A DNA stretch of 64,000 nt from CAXTPV01 sp965276715 (GCA_965276715.1 OZ255622.1:2914001-2978000); one strand, 5' to 3'; shown: positions 43,306-53,495, counted from the stretch's first letter. Made by a program: numbers and translations. Notes: generated by a model from the letters alone, not told the origin.

Positions 43306-45492
43306 ATGTCGGAGCCCATCGCTCATACTGCGTCAGACGGGGGCGATCCGCAGACGCTCGCTGACCATCTCGACGGGGTCGCGGGGCTCGCCGCGTCTTT
43401 CGCGGTGCCGTGGGGAAAGCCGGGATGGGCGGCGGCGGCCGGCGCCTGGCACGACCTCGGAAAGTATGCCGCCGACGTGCAGCATTATCTGGCGCACGCA
43501 GGCGAAGCGTCTCGCGGGCCGGACCACTCAACGGCTGGCGCAATCCATGCCACGGACGCACTTCGCGCTTCTGGACGGTTGCTCGCCTACGTCATCGCCG
43601 GTCATCATGCGGGCTTGCCTGACTGGGACGGCGTCGAGGGAGGCAACTCCACCCTCAAGCAACGTCTGGCGGAGAAGCGCGGTCGGCTCGATGCGGTTCT
43701 TGCCTCGCCGATCCCTGTCGCTCGGCTCTCGCGGCCGTCCTTGGAGCCTCTCGATCGAAACTCGGACCTTTCGCTGTTTGTCCGCATGCTCTTTTCCACC
43801 CTGATCGACGCCGATCGTCTCGATACGGAAGCCTTCGCAAGCCCCGAGCAGAGCCGGCAACGGCGCTTGCCGTCGCCAATCGGCACTCTCGCGGCTCGTC
43901 TCGACGAGCATCTCGCCAACCTCATGGCCCGGGCTCCGCCCACCGAGGTCAACGGACGTCGCTCCGCTCTTTTGCAGGAGTGCCGATCGGCTGCGGCGAA
44001 ATCCCCCGGACTGTTCTCGCTCACCGCTCCGACCGGCCTCGGCAAGACGCTGTCCGGGCTCGCTTTCGCTCTCCACCATGCCAAGACGCACGGCCTGGCA
44101 CGGGTGATTTATGTTGCGCCCTACACAAGCATCATTGAACAGACCGCCGACGTGTTCAGGGATGCGCTTGGGGACGATGCGGTACTGGAGCATCATAGCA
44201 ACCTGGAGCCCGACGAGACGCTGGCGGGACGCGCCCAGCGGCTGGCCACGGAGAACTGGGACGCTGCCGTGGTCGTCACCACGGCCGTGCAGTTTTTCGA
44301 GAGCCTTTTCTCGGCTCGGCCCAGGCGATGCCGGAAGTTGCACCGAATCGCGAACGCCGTTGTCTTCATCGACGAAGTCCAACTCCTTCCACCCGACTTC
44401 CTGACTCCAGTTCTTCGAACCCTGGACGAGCTGACCGTTCGTTATCGCACGAGCATCGTGCTCTCAACCGCGACGCAGCCTGCGCTTGACCCCAGACCTG
44501 GTTTCCCTGGCCTGTCAGGCCCGTCGGGGCGGCGGGAGATCGTGAGCGACCCGCCGGCGCTGCACGTCGCCGCACGACGTGTCCGCGTCATCCTCCCGGA
44601 CGATCTGCACGCAACGACCGCCTGGCAGACGCTGGCCGACCGACTCCTGGAGCACTCGTCGGTCCTGTGCATCCTTGATCGACGGGCGGACGCACGTGCG
44701 CTTCACGCGTTGTTGCCGATTGGAGCGGTCCACTTGTCGGCCCTGATGTGCGGCGCGCATCGCGCGCGTGCGCTCGTCGACGTGCGCGCACGGCTCAAGC
44801 GTGGCGAGGCAGTTCGTTTGGTCAGCACGCAACTCGTCGAGGCTGGCGTCGACGTGGACTTTCCGGTGGTTTTCCGGGCGCTGGCAGGCCTCGACTCGCT
44901 CGCCCAGGCCGCCGGTCGCTGCAACCGCGAAGGAAAGCTGATCGAAGGTGTCCTGCACGTCTTTGTCCCGCCGCTTCCCCCGCCGCTTGGCCATCTGCGT
45001 CAGGCTGCCGATCTTGCTCGGCTCCTGCTCCAGCGCCGTCCCGCCGATCCGTTCGCCCCTGAGATGTTCAATGAGTTCTTCCGTCAGTTTTTCTGGATCA
45101 AGGGCGATCAGCTAGACAAGCATCGCATTTGCGAAAGGCTTCCGCGACTGCCGAGCGATGGCGGCTTCGCATTCCGGACGGCCAGCGACCTTTTCCGGCT
45201 GATCCCAGATGACGAGGTGCCGGTGCTGGTTCCGTATGGCGAGACCGGAACCACGCTTATCGCTCGGTTCGAGGCTCTTCGCGGCCGGCCCGATGCGCCG
45301 CGAGGCGATCTTTATCGAAGGGCTCAACGTTTCCGCGTCGGCGTACCTCGCTGGCTGGTTCACGATCTTGAACGTGATCAAGTCATTCGGCTGATCGATG
45401 AGGGATTGTGGGCGGCCGCATCTCATGCTTATCATTCCGACTACGGACTGGACTTGGCCGGCCGCGTGCTGCCTGAGAGTATGATCGTGTGA
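43306..45492 (+). CDS. cas3: CRISPR-associated helicase/nuclease Cas3 (type I-C)
   Basis: A 728-residue effector nuclease-helicase that degrades target DNA after Cascade binding. The N-terminal HD domain shows AGAWHDLGKYAADVQHYL (His49-Asp50) and YVIAGHHAGLPDWDGVEG. The helicase has Walker A APTGLGKTLSGLAFA, the DEVQ box VVFIDEVQLLP (DEAH-like), then STATQPAL and LVSTQLVEAGVDVDFPVVFR (motif V) and AQAAGRCNREG (motif VI). HD nuclease and helicase are in one polypeptide. The cas5 GTG start overlaps the stop. Confidence 0.96.
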   Translation: MSEPIAHTASDGGDPQTLADHLDGVAGLAASFAVPWGKPGWAAAAGAWHDLGKYAADVQHYLAHAGEASRGPDHSTAGAIHATDALRASGRLLAYVIAGHHAGLPDWDGVEGGNSTLKQRLAEKRGRLDAVLASPIPVARLSRPSLEPLDRNSDLSLFVRMLFSTLIDADRLDTEAFASPEQSRQRRLPSPIGTLAARLDEHLANLMARAPPTEVNGRRSALLQECRSAAAKSPGLFSLTAPTGLGKTLSGLAFALHHAKTHGLARVIYVAPYTSIIEQTADVFRDALGDDAVLEHHSNLEPDETLAGRAQRLATENWDAAVVVTTAVQFFESLFSARPRRCRKLHRIANAVVFIDEVQLLPPDFLTPVLRTLDELTVRYRTSIVLSTATQPALDPRPGFPGLSGPSGRREIVSDPPALHVAARRVRVILPDDLHATTAWQTLADRLLEHSSVLCILDRRADARALHALLPIGAVHLSALMCGAHRARALVDVRARLKRGEAVRLVSTQLVEAGVDVDFPVVFRALAGLDSLAQAAGRCNREGKLIEGVLHVFVPPLPPPLGHLRQAADLARLLLQRRPADPFAPEMFNEFFRQFFWIKGDQLDKHRICERLPRLPSDGGFAFRTASDLFRLIPDDEVPVLVPYGETGTTLIARFEALRGRPDAPRGDLYRRAQRFRVGVPRWLVHDLERDQVIRLIDEGLWAAASHAYHSDYGLDLAGRVLPESMIV

Positions 45493-46148
45493 GCCCGCCT
45501 TGCCTGCGCCTGTATGTCCGCGGCGACTACGCCTGTTTTACCCGTCCTGAGATGAAAGTCGAACGCGTCTCCTACGACGTGATCACGCCGTCTGCGGCAC
45601 GCGGCATTCTCGAGGCAATCCTGTGGAAGCCGCAGATGCGTTGGGTCGTCCGTCGCATCGAGGTGCTTCGTCCGATCCATTTCGTTTCCATACGTCGCAA
45701 CGAGGTGGGCGCTCGTGCTTCGCCTCCGAGCGCCGCTCAGCTTGGCGGCCGCGAACCGCCCGCCTGCCTCGACGCCGTCGACAATCGCCAACAACGAAGC
45801 AGCCTGTTATTACGTGACGTGGCCTATATTGTCGAAGCGAGCATTGCGCTGACTGATCAAGCCGGTCCGGGCGATAGCATCCCGAAATACCGCGATATGT
45901 TCCAGCGCCGGGCCGAGCGTGGCCAGTGCGTCAAGCACCCCTATCTGGGCTGCCGCGAGTTCGCGGCCGATGCGGAACTCGCGGGTCCTGACACGCCAGG
46001 ACCGATCGGCGATAGTCGTGATCTCGGCTGGATGCTGCACGACCTGGTGTGGAGCGGAGCTCAGGCAGCTCCTCGCTTCTTCCGTGCCGACATGCGGGCG
46101 GGAATCATCGAGGTGCCCCCGCTCGATGGAGCGGGCCTCACCGCATGA
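45489..46148 (+). CDS. cas5: Cas5c (Cas5d), crRNA-processing Cascade subunit
   Basis: A 219-residue RAMP protein from a GTG start overlapping cas3. RLYVRGDYACFTRPEMKVER and SYDVITPSAARGILEAILWK are the Cas5d hallmarks. In type I-C this protein replaces Cas6 and cuts the pre-crRNA within the repeat, leaving an 11-nt 5' handle. The C-terminal LGWMLHDLVWSG matches the family. No cas6 gene is present, consistent with this role. Confidence 0.95.
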   Translation: MSPPCLRLYVRGDYACFTRPEMKVERVSYDVITPSAARGILEAILWKPQMRWVVRRIEVLRPIHFVSIRRNEVGARASPPSAAQLGGREPPACLDAVDNRQQRSSLLLRDVAYIVEASIALTDQAGPGDSIPKYRDMFQRRAERGQCVKHPYLGCREFAADAELAGPDTPGPIGDSRDLGWMLHDLVWSGAQAAPRFFRADMRAGIIEVPPLDGAGLTA

Positions 46149-47893
46149 TCCTCGCTCGCCTCGCGGCGCTCTACGACCGGTTGTTGGCGACGGACGACGT
46201 CGAGGCGCCTGGCTTCGAGCGTCGCCCCATTGCCTTCCTGCTCGTGCTCGACAACGAAGGGCGACTGCTCGATGTTATCGACACCAGAAGCGCCGACGGG
46301 CGAGAGAAGCGCGGCCGCGTCTTGCGCGTCCCACAAGCCGTCAATCGCTCGCGCAACGTCCTCGCCAATCTCCTCTGGGACAACGCCGAATATGTTCTCG
46401 GCTTGCCCCGTGATGCGACCTCCGAAGGATCGCGTGCCGAGGTCACGAAGCGACATGCGGCTTTCCGGTCCGTCATTGAAGCCCTGCCGTCTGAGGTCCA
46501 GCAGGATCCTGGGATAATTGCAGTCCGGGCGTTCCTTCGTGTGCATGATTCCGCGGCGTTCGCGGTCGGCCCGTTCGCCGCCAAACTGAACGACCCGACC
46601 GCAAACCTGACCTTTGCGCTCAACTTTCCGGACCAGCCGATTTGCGAATCGGCCCTTCTCGCGGCAGCACTCGGGAGCGAAGCCGGGCTTGCGCCGGCGC
46701 AATGCCTGATCACCGGCCGCCTTGTGGCACCCGCCCGGCTGCATCCCGCCTTGAAAGGGATTGTTGGCGGCCAGCCGGCTGGTGTCAGGCTCGTCTCGTT
46801 CAACGATCCGGCTTACGAATCCTTCGGCTTGAGCCAGGGCGCGAACGCACCCGTGGCAGTCTCCGCTGCAAATGCCTATGGCACGGCGCTGAACTGGCTT
46901 CTCGCATCGCCCGACCATCGGCTGCGCCTCGGTCCACTCACCGTGGTCGCCTGGTCAGAGCAGAAATCGCCCGAGGAAACATTTCTGGCCGATTTGTTCG
47001 GCGATCCGCCGCGCGAGGAGCCCGAGCCGGATCGCCTGGCGCGCGCGACCCGGGTCCAGACGCTGCTGGCAGCACCACGCACGGGCATTGCTCCGGAAGC
47101 GCCGGAGACGGAGTTCTTCGTCTTGGGCTTGTCTCCAAACGCGGCACGCGCCGCTGTTGCGCTTTGGGAGCAGGGATCGCTGCTGGATACCTTGTCGCGC
47201 GTCCGCCGATGGTTCGACGAATTGCAGGTGGGAGGCCGGCCGGATTTCCTCCCCGACCGCGTCTCGCTGCCGTCGCTGCTGCGCGCCTTGGCGCCGTTGG
47301 GTGAACCCGAGCGCCTGCCCCCGCGCTTTCCGGCTTCCCTGCTGTCGGCCGCGATAACCGGCGGCCGTCTGCCCGGCGAGGTTCTCGGCCACACACTCGC
47401 CCGCTTGCGCGTCCCACACAAAGCCGCTGCCGGCTACGCTCTGACCGCACTTCTGCGCCTGGTTCTGGCGCGCAATCACACCATGGAGTTGCCCGTGTCG
47501 CTCGATCCGCACTCGGCCGACCCCGCCTACCGGTGGGGCCGCTTGTTCGCTGTCTTTGAGCTGGTCCAGGCCGATGCACAACCCGGCATCAACGCGACCG
47601 TCCGTGATCGCTTCTGGGCGTCCGCCGCCGCAACACCGAGCCTCGTCTTTGGCAGCCTGTCGCGGCTGAACGGCCACCATCTGCGCAAGCTCGACGAGCC
47701 CAAGCGACGGCGAGCCGAGCGCGCGATCGGCGACATCATGTCGGGCATCCCCGCCTCCGCCTTCCCGACTCGCCTGTCGCTGCCCGACCAGGGCCGTTTC
47801 GCTGTCGGCTACTGGCACCAGCGCGCCGACTGGTTCACCGCCCGTGCCCCCACGACGACGGCTGATCTGACCGCCATAACCATCGAAATCTGA
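46145..47893 (+). CDS. cas8c: Cas8c (Csd1), Cascade large subunit
   Basis: A 582-residue large subunit that recognises the PAM. The N-terminal MILARLAALYDRLLATD, APGFERRPIAFLLVLDNEGR, VPQAVNRSRNVLANLLWDNA then EYVLGLPRD match Csd1. The end of the protein (PDQGRFAVGYWHQRADWFTA) is highly typical. The ATG at 46145 overlaps the cas5 stop; an in-frame extension upstream is a shadow. Confidence 0.95.
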   Translation: MILARLAALYDRLLATDDVEAPGFERRPIAFLLVLDNEGRLLDVIDTRSADGREKRGRVLRVPQAVNRSRNVLANLLWDNAEYVLGLPRDATSEGSRAEVTKRHAAFRSVIEALPSEVQQDPGIIAVRAFLRVHDSAAFAVGPFAAKLNDPTANLTFALNFPDQPICESALLAAALGSEAGLAPAQCLITGRLVAPARLHPALKGIVGGQPAGVRLVSFNDPAYESFGLSQGANAPVAVSAANAYGTALNWLLASPDHRLRLGPLTVVAWSEQKSPEETFLADLFGDPPREEPEPDRLARATRVQTLLAAPRTGIAPEAPETEFFVLGLSPNAARAAVALWEQGSLLDTLSRVRRWFDELQVGGRPDFLPDRVSLPSLLRALAPLGEPERLPPRFPASLLSAAITGGRLPGEVLGHTLARLRVPHKAAAGYALTALLRLVLARNHTMELPVSLDPHSADPAYRWGRLFAVFELVQADAQPGINATVRDRFWASAAATPSLVFGSLSRLNGHHLRKLDEPKRRRAERAIGDIMSGIPASAFPTRLSLPDQGRFAVGYWHQRADWFTARAPTTTADLTAITIEI

Positions 47894-47915
47894 TCCAGGA
47901 ACCGGGAGCCGACTC

Positions 47916-48800
47916 GTGCCAGAACCGATTACCCACCGTTACGATTTTCTCCTGCTGTTCGATGTCCAGGATGGCAACCCGAATGGCGATCCCGATGCGG
48001 GCAATCTGCCGCGCATCGATGCCGAGACCCAGCAGGGACTGGTCACCGACGTCGCGATCAAGCGCAAGCTGCGCAACTGGGTTCTCGCCCGGTTCGGCGG
48101 GGACATCCCGAACATGATCTACGTGACCGAGGGCGCCGTCCTGCAGAACAAGAAGCGCCACGCCTACAAAGACCTCGGCATCGAGCTCGATGCCGACGAA
48201 AAGAAGCGTAGGCGCGGCGGTGATGACGTCTCTCGGGTCCGCGACAGGATGTGCGCGAACTACTGGGACATCCGCAGCTTCGGCGCTGTCATGAGCACCG
48301 GCGTCTCGGCCGGCCAGGTCCGCGGTCCCGTCCAGCTTACCTTCGCCCGAAGTGTCGACGCGGTCGTCAGCGCTGAGCATGCCATCACGCGGATGGCCGT
48401 CGAGACACCCCAGGAGCAGGAGAAGCAGGCTGGCGACGCGCGTACGATGGGCCGCAAATTCACGGTCCCCTATGGCCTCTACGTGATGCGCGGCTTCGTC
48501 TCGCCGCATCTAGCCCGCGACACCGGCTTCTCGGAAGCGGATCTGGTCACGCTCAAGCAAGGCTTGGCCGGCATGTTCGAGCTGGACCGTTCGGCTGCCC
48601 GCGGTTTCATGTCGACCCAGGCGATCTACGCCTTTCGGCATGAAAGTACGCTCGGGAATGCGCCCGCGGCTCGTCTGTTCGACCGCCTAACCGTTGCCCG
48701 GCGATCACCCGATGCGCCACCTCGATCCTACGGCGATTACGTCGTCACGATGTCGGACGATCCGCTCCCAGACGGAATCGCGTTGGAGCGTTGGTGCTGA
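47916..48800 (+). CDS. cas7: Cas7c (Csd2), Cascade backbone subunit
   Basis: A 294-residue RAMP that coats the crRNA spacer in several copies. YDFLLLFDVQDGNPNGDPDA and GNLPRIDAETQQGLVTDVAI at the N-terminus, then CANYWDIRSFGAVMSTGVSA and GQVRGPVQLTFARSVD are diagnostic for Csd2/Csh2-type Cas7. It starts at GTG, 22 bp after cas8c. The stop overlaps the cas4 start region. Confidence 0.96.
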   Translation: MPEPITHRYDFLLLFDVQDGNPNGDPDAGNLPRIDAETQQGLVTDVAIKRKLRNWVLARFGGDIPNMIYVTEGAVLQNKKRHAYKDLGIELDADEKKRRRGGDDVSRVRDRMCANYWDIRSFGAVMSTGVSAGQVRGPVQLTFARSVDAVVSAEHAITRMAVETPQEQEKQAGDARTMGRKFTVPYGLYVMRGFVSPHLARDTGFSEADLVTLKQGLAGMFELDRSAARGFMSTQAIYAFRHESTLGNAPAARLFDRLTVARRSPDAPPRSYGDYVVTMSDDPLPDGIALERWC

Positions 48801-49411
48801 ACGAGGCGATTGCGATCAGCGCACTGCAACACTGGTCCTATTGCCCGCGCCAAGCGGCGCTGATCCATCTCGACGGTGTATGGTCTGACAATCCGTTCAC
48901 GCGGCGCGGAACCCTGCTCCACGAGCGGGCCGATGATCCTGGCTCGGACCTTCGTGGCGAAGTCCGGGTAGAGCGCGCATTGCCATTGTTTTCTCGCCGC
49001 CTCGGCTTGAGCGGCCGCGCCGATGCGGTGGAGTTTCACGCGGACGGCCGGATTGTTCCGGTAGAATACAAGTCCGGCAGGCGCAAGACGCGTGCCGCGG
49101 ACGACCTGCAGCTTTGCGCCCAGGCCCTCTGCCTCGAGGAAATGACGGGGCGAGACGTTCCATCCGGTGCGATCTTCCACGCGGTGGAACGCCGCCGTCG
49201 CGTGGTGACCTTCGGTGGGGAACTGCGGATAGCCGTCGAGCGCATGGCCGATGAGCTTCGCGACATGCTCGCATGCGCCAAGCTGCCGGCGCCCGTGCAT
49301 GACGGTCGCTGCCGGGACTGCTCGCTTCGGCTTCTTTGCCTGCCGGAGGCGTCCGTCCCGTCGGAGGACTTATTCACGCCCGCGCCAGAGCCGGCATGCG
49401 CGAGCTTCTGA
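48794..49411 (+). CDS. cas4: Cas4, spacer-acquisition exonuclease (Fe-S)
   Basis: A 205-residue nuclease that trims and orients prespacers. I chose the GTG at 48794 with GGAG five bases upstream; a TTG at 48791 is also possible. LNEAIAISALQHWSYCPRQA carries the first Cys. The nuclease core has VEYKSGRRKT and DDLQLCAQALCLEEMTGRD. The C-terminal Cys cluster (GRCRDCSLRLLCLPE) completes the 4Fe-4S site. It overlaps both neighbours. Confidence 0.94.
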   Translation: MLNEAIAISALQHWSYCPRQAALIHLDGVWSDNPFTRRGTLLHERADDPGSDLRGEVRVERALPLFSRRLGLSGRADAVEFHADGRIVPVEYKSGRRKTRAADDLQLCAQALCLEEMTGRDVPSGAIFHAVERRRRVVTFGGELRIAVERMADELRDMLACAKLPAPVHDGRCRDCSLRLLCLPEASVPSEDLFTPAPEPACASF

Positions 49412-50424
49412 ACACCCTCTACGTCCAGACACAGGGAAGCTATCTGAGGCTGGAGGGTGAAACGGTCGTCGCCGAGGTCGAGCGCGTCGAACGCTTGAAG
49501 ATGCCACTTCATCATCTCGGCGCGATCGTCGTATTCGGCAACGTCATGACCAGCCCGTTCCTGCTCGCTCGCTGTGCGGACGACGGACGAGCGTTCGTCT
49601 GGATGACGGCTCACGGTCGGTTTCAGGCTCGCGCCGAAGGGCGGCGTTCCGGCAATGTGCTGCTTCGGCGTGCGCAGCATCGGGCGATCGATGAACCGGC
49701 AATGAGCTTGGCACTGGCGCGCGGTTCGGTCGCCGGCAAGTTGCAGAACGGACGCCTATACCTTCTACGTGTCGCGCGCGATGCCGAGCCGTTGCAAGCC
49801 ACTGCACTTCGCCTGTCCGCTGACCGGATTGAGCGCCACCTGCATCATGCAGGCCTTGCGGCAAATCTTGACACGCTCCGGGGCGAGGAGGGCGGAGCGG
49901 CATCCGAGTTTTTCGCTGCCATTCCGAATATCATCCGTGTCGGTGACCCTGCGTTTAGCTGGAATGGACGTAGCCGTCGTCCGCCGCTCGATCCATTGAA
50001 CGCATTGCTCTCGTTTCTCTACGCGTTGCTAGCCAATGACTGCGCCTCGGCAGTCGAGGCGGCTGGTCTGGATCCGCAACTCGGTTTCCTTCACGCTCTC
50101 CGGCCGGGACGTCCGTCGCTTGCGCTTGATCTCATGGAGGAGTTCCGAACGCTGCTCGCGGATCGCGTCGCCTTCGCGCTTGTCAACCGGCGCCAAATCA
50201 CTGCCGCGGATTTCAGCATTCGGCCGGGCGGAGCAGTCGACATGACCGAGGATGGTCGTCGCACCGTGCTGGCCGCCTATCAAAAACGTAAAGCCGACGA
50301 GATGATCCATCCCTTGCTTTCCGAAACGATGCCACTCGGCATGATTCCCCTGATCCAGGCTCGTTTGCTGGCGCGCGCGGTTCGTTGCGACCTGCCGATC
50401 TATAGCGCGTTCGTCCCACGCTGA
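49396..50424 (+). CDS. cas1: Cas1 integrase
   Basis: A 342-residue endonuclease/integrase that inserts new spacers together with Cas2. It starts at the ATG 49396, inside the end of cas4. The N-terminus MRELLNTLYVQTQGSYLRLE is typical of type I-C Cas1. The C-terminal active-site region has LDPLNALLSFLYALLANDCA, GLDPQLGFLHALRPGRPSLA (conserved His) and LDLMEEFRTLLADRVAFALV (conserved acidic residues). Confidence 0.96.
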   Translation: MRELLNTLYVQTQGSYLRLEGETVVAEVERVERLKMPLHHLGAIVVFGNVMTSPFLLARCADDGRAFVWMTAHGRFQARAEGRRSGNVLLRRAQHRAIDEPAMSLALARGSVAGKLQNGRLYLLRVARDAEPLQATALRLSADRIERHLHHAGLAANLDTLRGEEGGAASEFFAAIPNIIRVGDPAFSWNGRSRRPPLDPLNALLSFLYALLANDCASAVEAAGLDPQLGFLHALRPGRPSLALDLMEEFRTLLADRVAFALVNRRQITAADFSIRPGGAVDMTEDGRRTVLAAYQKRKADEMIHPLLSETMPLGMIPLIQARLLARAVRCDLPIYSAFVPR

Positions 50425-50717
50425 TGGCCGATTATCTTGTGACCTACGACGTCGAGACGACAACACGAGAAGGACGGCGCCGCCTGCGCAGGGTCGCCCG
50501 TGTTTGCGAAGACTACGGCCAGCGCGTTCAACTATCTGTATTCGAGTGCCGGCTGGATGATACTCTGTTTGAGACGTTTCTATCCCTGATCGCACAGGAG
50601 ATTGATGGTCAGCAAGACAGTGTTCGCCTGTATCGCTTGCCGTCCGACAGAGTGAGATCCGTTCGCGTGTTTGGCAGGGAGAGTTGGAGGGATTTCGGCG
50701 ACCCTCTCATTCTATGA
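50424..50717 (+). CDS. cas2: Cas2
   Basis: A 97-residue ferredoxin-like protein, structural partner of Cas1 in spacer integration. MADYLVTYDVETTTREGRRR shows the conserved Asp near the N-terminus, and LRRVARVCEDYGQRVQLSVF then ECRLDDTLFETFLSLI fit the family. The ATG overlaps the cas1 stop (TGATG). It is the last cas gene before the leader. Confidence 0.95.
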   Translation: MADYLVTYDVETTTREGRRRLRRVARVCEDYGQRVQLSVFECRLDDTLFETFLSLIAQEIDGQQDSVRLYRLPSDRVRSVRVFGRESWRDFGDPLIL

Positions 50718-50895
50718 ATCGCGAACGGCAAGCTGTTGGACGAGGGCCTGATATTCGCGCATAAATGGTTTGTCCTCGAATCAGGGACATAGAGCTCTTT
50801 GACATTGTCAGTCTTGAAGGTGACACGTCTCCCCGGCTCGGTCCGCGCTCGGCTCATGCTAAGTGCCGGCGAAAACGTCTGGATCGTCCTAGGGG
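50718..50895 (+). promoter_or_regulatory. CRISPR leader
   Basis: The 178 bp between cas2 and the first repeat are lower in GC than the rest of the locus and hold no gene. By position next to cas1/cas2 and ahead of the most uniform repeats, this is the leader that should carry the array promoter and the integration site. AT-richer tracts lie around 50740-50820 (for example ATAAATGG and CTTTGACATTGTC). No exact promoter can be assigned. Confidence 0.75.
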
Positions 50896-53495
50896 GTTCC
50901 GGCCGGGTGAAAACCCGGCCGCGGATTGCAACCATGTTTGATGGCGCTGACGATCGAGCCACTCATCGTTCCGGCCGGGTGAAAACCCGGCCGCGGATTG
51001 CAACTTGCCGGCGAGATGAGGCAGAGGCGGGGCGGCAGGTTCCGGCCGGGTGAAAACCCGGCCGCGGATTGCAACACCTCAGCCACCCATCCAGCCGTCT
51101 GAACCCGTATGTTCCGGCCGGGTGAAAACCCGGCCGCGGATTGCAACCTTGCGGGCAGCGAGCTGCGGCTTGGTGGCCTGGCCGTTCCGGCCGGGTGAAA
51201 ACCCGGCCGCGGATTGCAACACCATCGGCGGCGAGGCGATCCCGCGCACTGGCGCGTTCCGGCCGGGTGAAAACCCGGCCGCGGATTGCAACCTCACGTT
51301 CGGGCCGGAGCTTCAGGTCGCCAAGGTTCCGGCCGGGTGAAAACCCGGCCGCGGATTGCAACGCTATATCGTGTGATTTAGGAAACCCCGTCCCGTGTTC
51401 CGGCCGGGTGAAAACCCGGCCGCGGATTGCAACTGTCTCTCAGCAGTGAAATCCTCAATACCTTACGTTCCGGCCGGGTGAAAACCCGGCCGCGGATTGC
51501 AACAACACGAACACCAAAAACACCAACCCTAGAAGATAGTTCCGGCCGGGTGAAAACCCGGCCGCGGATTGCAACAACTTATCGCCAGCCAAGCTATATC
51601 CGCGCGAGCGTTCCGGCCGGGTGAAAACCCGGCCGCGGATTGCAACTGCTGCAGTCGCGGGAAATTGTATGCGCCGTCGGGGTTCCGGCCGGGTGAAAAC
51701 CCGGCCGCGGATTGCAACTTGTCGTCGTCATCCGTCGTCGTCGAATGCGCGCGCGTTCCGGCCGGGTGAAAACCCGGCCGCGGATTGCAACTTCGGGTCG
51801 TTTCCGTCCTCGTCAGTCACGCCGGTTCCGGCCGGGTGAAAACCCGGCCGCGGATTGCAACGTGCGTTGGCGGTCTGGACCGGTGCGCGGAAAGGCGTTC
51901 CGGCCGGGTGAAAACCCGGCCGCGGATTGCAACCCGAAGCGCCGGCGCTGCCGCATAGCCTCACGATGGTTCCGGCTGGGTGAAAACCCGGCCGCGGATT
52001 GCAACAGGTTGCCGCCGGGATCAATGCTGGACGGAGTAGGAGTTCCGGCTGGGTGAAAACCCGGCCGCGGATTGCAACATCCCGTAGTCGGCGAGATACA
52101 TCGTGTCCGCTCGCGTTCCGGCTGGGTGGAAACCCGGCCGCAGATTGCAACACATGACCGGGGAATATCCGGCGTGGTGGCAAGGGGTTCCGGCTGGGTG
52201 AAAACCCGGCCGCGGATTGCAACATGACGGACGCGCTCATCGCTGTTCACTGACGGTCGTTCCGGCTGGGTGAAAACCCGGCCGCGGATTGCAACACCGT
52301 CTGGTTCTGGAGGCGTTTGGGCCACCTAAGCGTTCCGGCTGGGTGAAAACCCGGCCGCGGATTGCAACTTCGCGAGCGTCACACCGGCAAACATGGCCGT
52401 CGTTCCGGCTGGGTGAAAACCCGGCCGCGGATTGCAACTTCGCGAGCGTCACACCGGCAAACATGGCCGTCGTTCCGGCTGGGTGAAAACCCGGCCGCGG
52501 ATTGCAACAGCACATCGCGCGAGAGCAACGCGTGCGCCTCGTCGGTTCCGGCCGGGTGAAAACCTGGCCGCGGATTGCAACACCTGGCGGCCGCAGCGCT
52601 GGTTCGAGGTCAGCGTTCCGGCCGGGTGAAAACCCGGCCGCGGATTGCAACATCTCGCCGCCGGCGCTCGCGGCCGCCGGCGACCATTCCGGCCGGGTGA
52701 AAACCCGGCCGCGGATTGCAACCCCTACGAAATCCCGGTCATGTATACGGACACGGTTCCGGCCGGGTGAAAACCCGGCCGCGGATTGCAACGTGTCCTC
52801 AATCCGCATGGTGCCAGCGATCAGGGTTCCGGCCGGGTGAAAACCCGGCCGCGGATTGCAACCGCATGTAAGAAACTGGGGAAGTCAGAGTGCTGCTTGT
52901 TCCGGCCGGGTGAAAACCCCGGCCGCGGATTGCAACGACGTGATGCCCACCTGGGCGAACTACGGCGCGCCGGTTCCGGCCGGGTGAAAACCCGGCCGCG
53001 GATTGCAACAGTATACCCGTAAAAATGAACCTCGGTCACCTACGTTCCGGCCGGGTGAAAACCCGGCCGCGGATTGCAACATCGGGGCTCTCCGTCTCGC
53101 CGGGAGCACCATCGCGTTCCGGCCGGGTGAAAACCCGGCCGCGGATTGCAACTTGGTCTCCGATCCTGGTCGACGGAAACCATGGAGGTTCCGGCAGGGT
53201 GAAAACCCGGCCGCGGATTGCAACTTCGGGCCCGTGTGGAAACCGGCGGTGAACTGGTCGTTCCGGCCGGGTGAAAACCCGGCCGCGGATTGCAACGCAT
53301 GAGCGTCCTCGACGAATGCGTCTCTTGCTCGTTCCGGCCGGGTGAAAACCCGGCCGCGGATTGCAACGCGAGCACTCGCTCGAACTGCGCTTGCGCCGTG
53401 TGTTCCGGCCGGGTGAAAACCCGGCCGCGGATTGCAACTGCTTGCCATGTATACCGGCCAGCGTCGTGCCGAGTTCCGGCCGGGTGAAAACCCGG
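50896..53495 (+). CRISPR. Type I-C CRISPR array: 36 complete repeats plus one truncated, 36 spacers
   Basis: The 37-bp repeat begins GTTCCGGCCGGGTG and ends CCGCGGATTGCAAC, with a central 9-bp stem (CGGCCGGGT / ACCCGGCCG) around a GAAA loop. Spacers are 33-36 bp (period 70-73 bp). First repeat 50896-50932; last complete repeat 53402-53438; repeat 37 (53473-53495) is cut after 23 bases. Repeats 16-23 (51969-52508) share C9 to T; repeat 18 has two further changes; repeat 24 has C21 to T; repeat 26 starts with A; repeat 29 has an extra C; repeat 33 has C9 to A. Spacers 52369-52401 and 52439-52471 are identical. The reading direction follows the cas genes. Confidence 0.98.
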
